Both the position numbers and the translations under genes were made by a program. The notes beneath the pieces are model-generated. The model worked only from the letters and a program-made list of their open reading frames with translations. It made no database searches and was not told where the DNA came from. 64,000 nucleotides of DNA. Source: Nematostella vectensis (Eukaryota; Cnidaria; Anthozoa; Actiniaria; Edwardsiidae). This document shows, in pieces, positions 12,111-24,300 of the stretch. The stretch is from NCBI RefSeq assembly GCF_932526225.1, contig NC_064042.1, forward strand, positions 4,323,001 to 4,387,000. Direction: 5' to 3'. Position 1 is the stretch's first letter. Each line of letters opens with the position of its first letter.

Positions 12111-12899
12111 AATTGTCTCGTCCTCGCAAGCGCAAAATCATGCCCATGCACCTGTGGCTGCGAAGATTTAGCAAGAGCCAAAGAGGTCCCTGCCGTGGGA
12201 GGGAGCGTCGAAATAAGTGCGCAAATTTTGCACACGATTCCCCTGCCGGGGAAAATAAGTCCTAGCAAAATTTTTCTTGCCGTGTGGGGGGAGTGTAGAA
12301 ACTTGATTGCATTGTTCTTTTCTACAGATTCCGTAAATTTTGATCATGAGGTGACGAATATCGTAGTGTATAAGAGGACATATCACCGAAAACTATGAAA
12401 AAAATTGTTTTCTACAATTTATGCAGTGTAAATTGGTGTTCTTAGCACATAATAAATAGCCTTTGCATCTGGTCTAGCGACCCCGTAACCATGACAACGG
12501 TTACCGTGGTAACATGATAAATTCTATATTTTGTTAAAATTAATAGCTGGACCTGGTGTAAAGGCTATTTCATATCTGTGCAATGTCAATAAACATATAT
12601 ATGCCTTAAGATTTCCAAATCATTTTGCCTAAATTTTCCCCATTTTTACTTGATTGATTCTAGCTAATTGAAATTCAAATGTATGCAAATAAACGTTTTG
12701 CCAAGGGAACAACAATTTCAACTGTTGCCAGTTACCAAGATCTACCACTATGTCAAGCTTTATTGCCATACAATGTATACTTCGCGAGATATTCAAGAAA
12801 ATCATTTGGTTCCGCGTATAAGCTTATATGGGCATTCAAGCAAACTACCTATTTCTATAAGATCTGTCAAAATATGCAAAACATTTAGCTGCAGTATTT

Positions 12900-15800
12900 A
12901 CTTCCTGTTGAACCCGGGGTTTTGGAGAGATCAACTTTTATGGGCTTCATCCGTGACATGTCACGCGGAAGGTTTCCCCGGATCTCGGCATACATTCACT
13001 GTGGGTAAGTACTGGGGCATAATTTTTACATTGCAAGACCCTCTAAACGTTTTCGTGTTTTATAGTTGCAGCGACCTCGGAGCAGACAAGAAATGGAAGT
13101 TTCCGGCTAATAAAACGCCAAATACCCACCAAACGATCAAATGAAAAGGAGCCTCGAAAAACTGGTAACCTGAATAACCAGTTGCTGCTTGAGAGTTGTA
13201 AGATATACTAGATCTTAGACTGTGGAGAAGTTGTATCATTGTACTGGACTACCTCTCCCTTGAGCTCCCTAAGGGGCACATCCGAAGAAATACAAATGAT
13301 ACTGTTGATCCTAGAAAAATTAAACAGGAAGTTTTACTTCACGAATGACAGCCTATATAAATGTTGTCATGGTGGGGGTCCCGCACTGCCACCAGTTTAC
13401 TTCCGGTCGATTACGCAACAATCTGCGATGATTTTTAACGGAAAACACGAAAAATATTTCAAAATATAGAAAGCAGTGTGTCTATTGCAAGTTTCTTTGA
13501 GGATATGACTGATAATTTAGATCGGATGGCCTGTTAAATATTTCGGATTCGAATAGATTCTTTTGTCTTTTAACGGTTGAGGTTTCCGTCTTACCTGCAG
13601 AAGTAAACTGATGACAATGCGGCTTTAACCTCTCTCAACATTTCTGTAGGTACAAGAAAGCGTCGATGCCACTTGTATGACTAAGGTCTCCTTGAGCTAT
13701 GGGTAAGAACCTTAACAACACCATGTAAATATATTAATTAGATGTTAGAATAATGCACAGACTGCTCTTTTCTTGTCCATCCTAGGCCGGGCAGTCTAAT
13801 CGTGTACGTAACCCTGACAACGCCAGCAAACGTCTCAGATCCCTTTGTACCGCTCAAGAATGCCCTTCTACAAAATGCGCCAAGATACAACTTAACGATT
13901 AAACCGTCAAGTGTCAAATTGCAGCAAGGTAAGAAGATCGTCATAATCGTCGTTACTATTTTTGTCACTATATTCACCAGCATTGTCATCGTCATCATAG
14001 CAGCATTAGTTTCTTTCGGTTTCTTGCTTTAATCATATACATAAGATTAATCTATATAGCTAAGAAGCCAAAAGATTGTCGTAAACAAATGTCAAAATGA
14101 AGCGAAGTAACAAGCTCGACTTCGTCGTTTTACTATTTGTTATCATTATATATTCCTTTACATTGTCATCGGAATCATTATAGCATTAGTTGCTTTCGGT
14201 TTCTTACCTTTAATAACATAAAGGCTAATTTATGAGCTTATATATGGGCTTGGGTTTATAGAGCTTATTTATCGAAGCCATTCATCCCTCAGTCAATACT
14301 CAACAGGCGCCAAAGTTTGATGACGTCAGGCCTACCCATCAAAGAATCAAAGTCACGTGGTCAAAGCCCTATAGTAATGCGCAGTGCACGATGCGCGCTA
14401 GACCTATAGCTGGAGCGTCACGTGACTGGGTGACGTCATCAGGTGTCAGTAGTTCAGCCTCGCTGTCTTGCGTGTTGGATGATCTTGAGCCTGACACTTT
14501 GTACGAGGTAGAGGTCACTTTGTCGGTTCGGGGAGACACGAGGCGTGACACGGTCTACATCAGGACCACCCAATCAGGTAGGTGTACTAGTCACGTGATC
14601 ATCAGTACCAACACCACAGATAAGCGTGCTAGTCATGTGATCATCAGTACCACCCCAATAGGTATATTTGCTAGTCACGTGAGCATCAGTACCACCCCCA
14701 CAGGTACGTGTGCTAGTCACGTGACCATCAGGACCACCCCCACAGGTGCGTGTGCTAGTCACCTGACCATAGGAAAATCCCCACGTGCTAGTCACGTGAC
14801 CTTAAGTACCACCCCCACATGTATATGTGCTAGTCACGTGATCATAAGTACCACCCCCACAGGTATGTGTGCTAGTCACGTGAGCATCAGTACCACCCCC
14901 ACAGGTATGTGTGCTAGTCACCTGACCATAGGACAATCCCCACGTGCTAGTCACGTGATCATTAGGACCACCCCAATAGGTATATTTGCTAGTCACGTAA
15001 GTATCATTACCACCCCCACCGGTATGTGTGCTAGTCACGTGAGCATCAGTACCACCCCCACAGGTCCGTGTGCTAGTCACGTGATCATAAGTACCACCCC
15101 CACAGGTATGTGTGCTACTCACGTGAGCATCAGTACCACCCCCACAGGCCCGTGTGCTTTTCAGTTGATCATCAGAGCTATCTCAACTAACAAGCACAAG
15201 CTCTTGTCAAGTGACTAGCCACGAGTTTGTCACGTGATTAGACACCAGTAGGAGAGTAATATCGCTACGTCACATTTTACACCTCTACTTTATGTATCTT
15301 ATACGGTCTATATTACACTTTGTTCCAGCTGTCGAGGTAAATGATCAGAACTCCACCATTGTTGGTCTCGCTGTGCTGGTCGCCATCTTGTTCTTGGTCA
15401 TCATTTGTCTGATTGTCTACATCGTGGTGCTGAAGAGGGCAGGTAAGTCCGTCAGATATGTTTACTGTTTTATGTTATATGTTTTATGTCGAGTAGCATT
15501 TCAGCCTTCCTCGAAGTAGTACATTATTTATGGCCAAGGGGGGGGGGGCGGTATTCAGCCGGACTCCACTTGAGTTTTCTGTACAACCCCCCCTTTGTCA
15601 ACATCAAAACTTTGTTGACCCCCCCCCCCAAGAAAAACCTCAAAACTTTGTTGACCCCCCCCCCCCTTCCCTGGTTACCAGAGGCTAAGGGATTTAAGCG
15701 ATCGCCGCGAAGCCAAAACGTTGTCGCCCACCCTCCTTTTTTAAAAATCCACAAAACTAAATTTATAATACGAAATATAGATACATATAAACAAATCATG

Positions 15801-17109
15801 CAATGAAATACAACCAAGTAATAATATTTCTTGTTTTAATAAGTCAAATGTGGCCTTGTGGCGTTTTAAAACAGTACAGAATATGTATCTATACTTAATA
15901 AAAGATAAAATCGTCCTGTGCCCTTGGTCTGATAGATCTCCCAGATCTTGTACTTGTGGGGGTGTCTAAAGCAAAGGTATCCGACTCAGACTTTTTTACA
16001 CATTGACATTATCTAATAATCTGTCGTACTAGATTCCTAGTATATTTAAAAAATGCATATATTTCAGTTGTTGTTTTTAGTGATCCTATAGGTCAAGCTT
16101 AAATGAACTACTACCGAGTAATAAACTTGTTGAATTTGTCATTTGTGGGAAAGCGTTCACGGCTCAACAGCAGTAAATGTAGCCTAAATATGTTATTGAC
16201 AACGCTAGGAAACAGCTTTTCTGCATTTTGATTACTCATTTCAATAATAATATGTGATAAAGTTTTATTCTTTTCTTGTTTTGCAGGTCTTACAACAAGG
16301 AAAAGAAGGTATGAAAACTTGCTACTCTCCAGCTATCGTTACATATTCTTGTTTTTGAGTTAACATAACCTTTTCCTCACAGACCTGAAGCTGATAACCC
16401 AGGCTACTCTGGATTCCAGGTAAGCATTTCTTTCTCTTTCTTCTAGAGTTGATACAACATCTTGAGGTACCAATAAACAACGTTAAAACAATCTATTATT
16501 CTTCAGAATGTGGCAATGCAAGAAAATGCGAACCAAGACCAGCACACAATCCCAGAGATGGGAGACTATGAGGTCGCCCCATCGGAAAATAGGGGACCCA
16601 CCCCAGACCCCATTCCACAATACGAACCAGTGAACAATACACAAGCACGACCAACCAATCGTAGAAACGTCACGCAATATAATGTTGTAACGCAAGGGGG
16701 CAATGTCACGCGATACAAAGCTATGAATAGACATGCATCACGTGATCAGCACGTGCCAGCCAAACGCCAGTACGATAGCGTCGATAGCACGAGAATGAGT
16801 ACACAGAATCCACCCGCGAGGAGAGCAAGGAACGGCACAGGTGATCAAGGCGAGCCAGATTATGAGAACACAAGAAAACGAGGTTTACCACACGAAGTGT
16901 ACCAGTCTTTAGAGGCGACGACACAACACAGTGATTATGCGCAGTATGCCCCACTGCATCCTGGGACACGCATTGCGGCCAGGCCTGGTGGTATTGACGA
17001 GAGGGGAGTAGGCACAGACATAAGAGGGAGTGAGTACCAGGAGTTGCACAGGACTGAAACCACAGATCCATGTTATCAACGGGTAGGCAGTAGCGTTAGT
17101 AGCGCGTAG
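12900..17109 (+). CDS. Gene C: SEA-like, FN3, transmembrane, tyrosine-tail receptor (5' end unresolved)
   Basis: Exons: uncertain start to 13004 (ends SVTCHAEGF...TFTV), 13066-13164, 13657-13702, 13786-13928 (SEA-like), 14293-14577 (FN3), 15329-15442 (membrane span), 16287-16308, 16383-16419 and 16507-17109 (tail and stop). I found no signal peptide or start codon, and the first exon boundary is arbitrary, so the gene may be 5'-truncated or may use distant exons. The gene sits in the loop of the inverted duplication on the plus strand. It shares SEA-like exons and micro-exons with gene B. A candidate AATAAA signal lies at 17495. Probably a short single-pass signalling receptor; ligand unknown. 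Confidence 0.75.
13381..13622. mobile_element. Intact copy of inverted-repeat element 1
   Basis: 242 bp with the CCGCA..CCAGTTTACTTCC end and its inverse. It lies in the gene C intron 13165-13656. Confidence 0.78.
14293..14577 (+). CDS. Gene C FN3 exon
   Basis: 285-nt exon, phase 1 to 1 (acceptor ttcatccctcag). FN3 hallmarks are QRIKVTWSKP and LEPDTLYEVEVTLSVRGD. The donor (CAATCAG then gtaggt) is the founding copy of the minisatellite that follows. Confidence 0.8.
14578..15165 (+). repeat. 42-bp minisatellite built from the gene C 5' splice site
   Basis: About 14 units. A typical unit reads ATCAGTACCACCCCCACAG then gtatgtgtgctagtcacgtgag. The first unit overlaps the true exon end at 14577. 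Most units keep an AG-GT junction, and the frame stays open to 15218. Most units also contain CACGTG. Confidence 0.85.
15329..15442 (+). CDS. Gene C transmembrane exon
   Basis: 114-nt exon, phase 1 to 1. One hydrophobic span (IVGLAVLVAILFLVIICLIV) is followed by KRAG. Confidence 0.87.
16287..17109 (+). CDS. Gene C cytoplasmic tail
   Basis: Micro-exons 16287-16308 (22 nt, LTTRKR) and 16383-16419 (37 nt, NPGYSGFQ) lead into the 603-nt terminal exon 16507-17109. Tyrosines in order include GDYEVAP, QYEPV, DYENT, EVYQSL, DYAQYAPL, SEYQEL and PCYQRV. SEYQEL fits the ITIM rule. YQEL followed nine residues later by YQRV is close to, but not exactly, an ITAM. The last motif lies in a tandem repeat that continues past the stop codon. 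Confidence 0.85.
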
Positions 17110-17300
17110 GATGCTCATATCGTGGATCCGTGTGATCAACGGTTAGGCTCTAGAAATACCACTAGCGAGTGAGATAGTCCCGCGGATCCGTGTGATTAAA
17201 GGGTAGGCAGTAGAGTTATTAGCGAGTGAAATGCTCATGTCGCGGATCCATGTGATCAACGGGTAGGCAGTAGAGTTATTAGCGCGTGAAATGCTCATAT
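17066..17300 (+). repeat. About 60-bp minisatellite over the gene C stop codon
   Basis: Roughly four units containing ggatccgtgtgatcaacggg and taggcagtag. The first unit encodes the last tyrosine motif PCYQRV and the stop; later units are 3' UTR. Confidence 0.72.
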
Positions 17301-17494
17301 CACACGTACACGTACACTTGAGGTAAATATTATCAAATATTTTGTCACTAGTCATCACCACGCAAATTTTGTCATACCACAGTGACCGAGATTACCGTGT
17401 TGCCCTATGTTACCATTCACATAAACTGGATATATCAACAAAAGATCCTCATGCTATCCCTCGCTATTATCATGCGGTAAAGTATACCAGGAAC

Positions 17495-17500
17495 AATAAA
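17495..17500 (+). terminator. Candidate poly(A) signal of gene C
   Basis: AATAAA about 390 bp after the gene C stop codon. No other feature competes for it. Confidence 0.4.
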
Positions 17501-18072
17501 GATAAATATGTTTTTAATGCCGTTTCAATAGAAACCCCTGAATATTATGAATTTTTCTATTGCTGCTAGTGGTTAGTTATCTTTGGAAGCGCAACCAAGG
17601 TATCCTATCGTGTAGACCTGAATCAACACGTCTTTCACAGTGTGGGTTTACAGAGGCTCGCTTCCTGGTTACTGCCAACATGAACTAATTTGCTAATTAT
17701 ATTTGACGTTAGTTGTATCCCGCACGGCACGCAATAAAAAATTCCCATATATATTGCGTCCTTACCACTACTCTATTTATTCCACCAACCCTTTTTCTCA
17801 CGAAAAATGGTCACGAATCACCGATTGAATTGTCACACAAATTCTGTAATTCTAAGCTCTCGTAAGCGACCAGCTTATCGGTGCGACCAGCTCCGTTAAC
17901 GACCACAATTTCAAAACACCAACTGAGATTTTATTTTATTTTTAAGCTCTCGTAAGCTACCACAATGATTTTTGGCTTTAAAAAACATCAGTCAACACCT
18001 GATAAACATCATATACAATGCATGCTGAAATCACATATAAAGCAGAAATGTTGTGATGTTTCACAAAAGCTG

Positions 18073-18801
18073 TGTTATGAAGGAATTGTTAATCTATGCA
18101 AAAGTCGTTTCCGACACGTCAGATATTTACTTTCACTTTCCATTCGACATTTCACTTATTTGCTTTACGTGGATCTCTTCATTGTTTGACTAAGCATGCG
18201 CAGTTACTGTTTAGCAAAACAGGTTTTATATTTGCAGGCTAGAATAACAGTTTAACGATTACTTTTATCCTTAATCTTACCGCTGTTACATTACTTAATT
18301 TTGCATATTACTATAGTCAAACTATTCCTTTTATACTGCTCTGTCTATTTCTATCGAAGGAATTTATTCTAAGTCATTTATTATTTCATCGTTGATTTTC
18401 TTCCCAAAGTCAACACCCGATCTTCTATTTTTACATCATCCTTAAAACCAGTTTGACCAGTTTATTAATGAGATTAGTATAAATTGAGCAGCATAGTAAT
18501 TAGCTCTAGGATTGTGCTGTAACTGTTGCGAGGACACTACACGGCACTGCTCTAGGTTGTTTTAGTCAGGACTCTCTAAAGTTGGCTTCGTCAACTCTCG
18601 GGGAAAGAGATGTTCCTTCACTAAATTCCGAAAGTACTTGCCTTCTTACAGCCAACCTCCCGCTAGCCAGTGGTAGCTATAACATTTGTAAACACCCAAG
18701 CGGTGCAATAAAGGACAAAGAAGACGGTCAACCCTTGCTCAGCATGTACGATCCCCGGCTACCCCCAATACCATAAAAGAACCACCCAAAACCTCGTAAC
18801 A
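18073..18801. mobile_element. Probable solo LTR, right arm only
   Basis: 729 bp beginning TGTTATGAAGG and ending CTCGTAACA (TG..CA ends), flanked by GCTG on both sides. The left arm has the empty site near 9093. An internal AATAAA lies near 18707. TG/CA ends and a 4-bp duplication fit a solo LTR. Confidence 0.72.
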
Positions 18802-20267
18802 GCTGCCTTTCCAGTAGGCAACCATTAAAGAATTTCATAATTTCAATTTTCTAACTTCAATTTCAACCATGGGATTGGCATTTCTTTGTCTCCAGAAAAT
18901 GTGTAAATGCAAGGAATCTCTAGTCCATTGCCAGCTCCACGATTTATCCTTTTTTCCTGTTACAATAGCCATCCACTTGTTTGTTGCACGCTTTAGAAAT
19001 CGGCTAACCAAAGACGCCGTGCGATCGTCGTAGACGCAGAAGATATTCTCATGACGAAAAGCGAAAGTCTTCGATATAAACGAGCATAACGAGCTACTTT
19101 GCGTAGATTTAATTGCTATTAACTTAAATAAAAGAAGTCACTCTTATGATAAGTCAAATACCTAGTTTTAAAATCAAGCAATAAACGAAAATATTACAGC
19201 GTTGTTATTATCACGATAACTTTTAGATTCCATTTTAATTAAGCTCCCGTAAGCGACCAACACCTATTGCTCAAGTTTTTGGCGCCCAGTGGTCGCTTAT
19301 GAGAGCAAGCTCTCGTAAAAGACCAGCTCCGTTAACGAATACAATTTTCAGTTCCCAAGGTGGTCGCTTACGAGAGCTTCAACTGTATTAGAATCCAAGA
19401 TATTTAACAGGCCATCCGCTCTAAAGTATCGATCACATCCTCAAAGAAACTTCCAATAGACACACTGCTTTCAATATTTTGAAATATTTTTCGCGTTTTC
19501 CGTTAAAACTAATCGGAGATTGTTACGTAATCTACCGGAAGTAAACTGGTGACAATTCGGCTTTAATAACTGCTTTGAGATTTGGGCTCCCATAGGTCGT
19601 CAAACATTAATGTCTAGCGGCAAGTTTAAAATATATTGTGATAATGCATCGTTGAAGTTGTAATAACACAGTAGTATAAAAAAACCAAGTTCGGTATCAA
19701 GCTATCACTGATCCTACCCGCACTATATAAAATCGCATATATTTCAGGGACTATTTTGGTATAAGTCACGTCGACATTTGTGCTATTTCGGGGGGGAAAG
19801 GCGATCAAGTCGTGTTTTCAATTTGTCAGTTTCTGCTTTCTTATAAACACCGAAGTGTGAATCGGAATAAAACTTTAGCTGATCGTACCTACCCCACTTA
19901 AAACGAACAAAAATAAATACAAAATACTTAGTCTACGCATTTCAGGAATCATTTTGGTATAAGTAATGTTGGAGCTCGTAATATATTTGGGAAATAAAGG
20001 CGAGAGTCGTGTTTCGATACAATCTACCGGGTCATCAAGCACATCAATTAAGGCACGGTTTAGTTGCAGTGGAATAAATGTTTAAAATTGTTTTAACAAA
20101 TTCTGGTTCGTAATCGTAAATGATCTCTGTTTTTTAGAATTTAGAATATGTTTTTGGCTGGGATACCTGTGGTCACATCCGAACTATACCCACAAGGCTT
20201 TGCTGTGTGGTCCTAGGTACTTTTCAGAAGAGACGCGGAAGTAAACTGATAACTACTTAACTGAGAC

Positions 20268-20297
20268 ATGGTGCAAATACATCTATACTTCGATTAA
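20268..20297 (+). promoter_or_regulatory. Short upstream ORF before gene B
   Basis: ATG to TAA, nine codons, 23 bases before the main ATG. The same sequence lies before gene A at 6562-6591 (minus). If it is in the 5' UTR it could lower translation of both receptors. The transcription start is unknown. Confidence 0.35.
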
Positions 20298-20320
20298 GCG
20301 CTACTTTTTGACGGTAAAGG

Positions 20321-20369
20321 ATGCAAATTCTATGGCTTTATGTATGCTATGTACTATTAAGGCTTGAAG
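20321..20369 (+). CDS. Gene B signal-peptide exon
   Basis: 49-nt first coding exon with a hydrophobic leader and a gtacgt donor. The joined codon GCT gives RLEAVSSSS at the start of the mature protein. Upstream DNA is shared with gene A. Confidence 0.8.
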
Positions 20370-21363
20370 GTACGTGATGTAGCGTTTATATTTCGGCTAG
20401 CTTGCTTACTCCCATGCGAGTCTTTCAAAGTGCGAGCGAAGTTGTTTGCAATTTGAAAAACCGTTTGCATCTGAATTTGATTTCGCATGGTGAAAGATCA
20501 GTCCTTTGAAGATTATATTTCGGTTATATTCTTCTCCCGTTCAACAGCTGTAAGCTCCAGCAGTACATGGCAGTGGCAATTCGATAGATCCGTATGCCTC
20601 AACGATGGCGACAACGCTACAATGACGTGGAATGTGACTCTGGAGTCAGGCCAGAGTTTGTCAGGAATTGAGATCTGGGAGCAGTCTACAGCGCCTGGAG
20701 CAACACCGTCCAAGATGTATACTTATCTTGTTGGACCTGAACCAGCCTACAGTGACCGAGTGATGTCCATATCGCTCACGGATTCAAGCCCTGTCTACCA
20801 TATTGTGTTTACGCTGGCGAATGTTAGCAACAATAAAGATGGATTCGGCACTAAAAGCCTACAGTGTAGAGTTGCAGCAGGAAGTTTGCCAACCATTACA
20901 GGACAACCCCCGTTAGACACCGTGTTTAACGTGCAAGGTAAATGCCCTTTGCGATTAATATTTGGTGTATTTTCTAGGAAAGGTTTTGTTTGCAGACTTT
21001 GTCTTCTACTCACATCAGGGGTTTTAGTTTGTAGTAAGGTTATTATATCCATCCAACCATGCACAAGCCTAGGGTTAAATAATACAGTCGAACCTTTGTT
21101 AAGCGGTCACCCTCAGGACAAAGGCTGAATAAAGTATTCCTTATTAAAAACAAAAATGATCAAATGTGTAAAAACAAGAGATCTAATAACACACAGGCAT
21201 CAAAGTAATCGCTTGATGTTTATGGACTAATGGATGAGCCACAGGTAGCCCAAGTTCTTTATTTGTCCCTATTGATATTTACGATAAACAAAGAGCAAAA
21301 AACAAAATTAGTGAAAAATAAAAAACAACTTGTTGAAAAGATGTTTGTAGTCTAGTGTGTGTG

Positions 21364-21394
<31 letters not shown>

Positions 21395-24300
21395 TGCGTG
21401 TTCTCTGGCTGTATTAAAGCACCTTTTTCTAGATTCAAGATTCACAATTTGAACTCTTAACAGAACGAAGTGAAAGGTAGGCAAGTAATTTTGGACATAC
21501 CTCACGTTCTGTCCTCAAAAACACACCTCCTCCCATCCTCACAGATAGTTGGAGTCCAACCAGCCCAAACCTCAGCGCCACACGATTTTCCATTTCAGAG
21601 GAATCCGGCAGAATATTTGTCTTTTTGTTGTCGTAATATGCTTGCCAACAAAATTGGCAAGGATTCCTCAGCAATTAAAAATTGTGTGGCACTGAAGTTT
21701 GGGTTGGTTGGACTCCAACTATCTGTGAGGATGTCGCCGTGATTTGAGCGGGATGAAGCAGGAGGAAGTGTGTTTTTGAGGACAGAATGTGAGGTATGTC
21801 TAAAATTACTTGCTTACTTTTCACTTCGTCCTTGTAAGAGTTCAAATTGTGAATCTTGAATCTTGAAAAGGGGGCTTTTATGCGGCCAGAGAAAACACAA
21901 AAAGTAAACATAAACACAACACTACACATGTCTTTTCAACAAGTTTTTTTTTTCACTTATTTTTGTTTTTTGCCCTATGTTTGCCGTAAATATCAATAGG
22001 GATAAATAAAGAGCTTGGGCTACCTGTGGCTGAGCTTGAATATTCAACAAATAGATCTCATTTTTGTGTGCATCTGTCCTCTAATAGATGCACATATGAT
22101 GTTTTAGTGTGTCATGAACAAAAACAACGCAACAAGACACAGTCAAGGTGTGTAACTGTAGTTCATGAAACTCTGTGACGTCTTCTGTGCATCTATTAGA
22201 GGACAGACGAATGAAAATGAGATCTTTTTGTTTAATACAACAACAAACATTTCCTGTCACAAGGCACATTACAGTATAACCTGTCAAAGCTCAAACTTCA
22301 TAATTCACTTTTTGCATTATTTATATTTGTTTGGTTATAAACACTCTGACTTTTTCCTGGGAAAAAAGGAAAACAGACAAAAAAACTATAGTCAAACAAC
22401 ACAGATTTGCAGGTTTTTCTCTGTTGTAGCTGTATTCCCATTGAGATGAAAGTAAAATATAGAAGCAAGCTCAGTGGAATGACTTTCCCAAGTTAAAGAA
22501 ATGTTGGTTGTACATTTATCCGAGACTGATGCCTTAGTATCTCCATCTTGTTGTGCTTATTTTGCATTTATGAATTTTTTGGGTTGTGGGCACTTCTCAA
22601 GTACAGACTGGTCGATGGTTCAATGTGTTAACAACACAAAGTTCAAGAGATGAGGACTGACCATACAGAGTAATGCTTTTTCAATCCAATTTTGTTTACA
22701 AAAAAAAATTTGTTTAGGCTGAATGTTAGATTTTCAATGTCTAGAGTCTTGTATTTTATGTACTGTACAGTACATTAATTTTAAATGAAAGGATAATTGA
22801 ACATTTTCTAGCCTTCTAGGGTGTTGGTAAAGTCTTCTTTCAGCCTCTAGAAACCTCTGCAAAATATATACAGGGATTGATAGTGGGGGATAACTGTCAA
22901 AAAATCATCATAATATCATTCCTGAAAAATGCAGTATATTCAGTGTTTGAAGATGCTTAATTACACATTTTATACAATCCACAACCCACAATCTATTTCA
23001 GAGGCGTAGCCAGTGGGGTTGCCCAGGGGGCCCGGGCCCCCCCTTCTAGCAGCCAAAAATACAGTAAATGTATGAGACATCATCTAACATACAGGAGAAA
23101 ATGCCTTGAAAGGGCCTTTTGGCCCCCTCCTCTTAAAAGTCCTGGCTACCCCCTGTATTTTATATGATCTTTTGTACTAACTCTTTCTTTTAGATGGTAT
23201 TGGAACTGTAAAATAAGATAAATTATACATATTAGTTATTTTATGGAATTTGTCATCATGCAAAAGTTAATATTTTCAACCCTAAAATTCTAATTGATAA
23301 AATTGTGTATCTTTTCATTGAAACATAACTTTTTTTCCTAAAAAATCCCCTTGTTAGAATTATGACATTAAAAACATTCAGCATAGTTTCTATTCATACA
23401 TTTATTATCATTTTTTTTTTCTGCTGCAATGATCTTTGAGTTATTTATAAACCATCCCAAGGCTTTTACAAGTGTCTTCATTTTTATGCCGATTATACTG
23501 TAGAAAATTGATGCTGCAAAATATGCAGGAGCTGCAAAACTCTGCTGGAAAACATGAGTCATGGTTACTACACAGCTGTATAGATAGTGGGAGGAGGAAC
23601 TTTACACCCTGCTTTACTTTTTCACTTGGCTCATTTTTTTTAAACACGGCCACTAATGCTTCCATTTGTTCCAGCACAATTATTTTAATTCACAGATATG
23701 TACCATCCATTTTTTTGTTGCTGATTCTAGTAAAGTCATTATGGATACTTTTTATCAGACATTATTGTCACAGTATAGAGTATCTGACCTCAATTTTAAA
23801 GGATGGCTATTAAGCTTTCTAGCATGTAGACCATTGTATTTCTAAAAGTAAGCTGCTTGATTGGCAAGGAAGGGTCTGGTGAAAGTACTTTTTACAACTC
23901 ATCCCCATTTCCCTTTCAGTTGGTCAGTGGCTTAGGAATGTTATAAAAAATGAAGAATAGGTCACTCTGACAGATTTAAAATTTGCCAGTTAAAACTTCC
24001 TGATACAGATTTTAGAGATGTGTCTTGACAAGAGGCTTCCTCTTCCCTCCCTGAAGCATAGCTGTCAACTCACCCACATTAGGCGGTTGTCACAAGATTC
24101 TTGACCCCATCACAAGCCTGATTTTTGTGAGAATTTTCATATATTCTCTGTATTCACCCGCATTGGCTCGTTTGCGTTTTTTCGCATAATAACTGTATTT
24201 CACCTGATTTCACAAGATTTCTGTCCAAGTTGGGTTGATAGGTATGCTGAAGCCAGTAATGATAAGAGAATCAACTAAATTAAGACGCAGACTGAATTGT

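Larger units (their letters stand above)
9483..12899. other. Loop of the inverted duplication, left part
   Basis: Mobile elements only (9720-10520, 10770-11166, 11735-12110). No convincing exon for gene C was found here. Confidence 0.5.
17810..21237. repeat. Right arm of large inverted duplication
   Basis: About 3.4 kb, inverted copy of 5628-9354. It contains a 729-bp insertion (18073-18801) absent from the left arm. It ends where the foldback element 21238-22030 begins. Confidence 0.88.

Noticed and set aside
14574-15122. Minus-strand repetitive protein over the 42-bp array
   Set aside because: Open only because 42 is a multiple of three. Gene C exons on both sides are on the plus strand.
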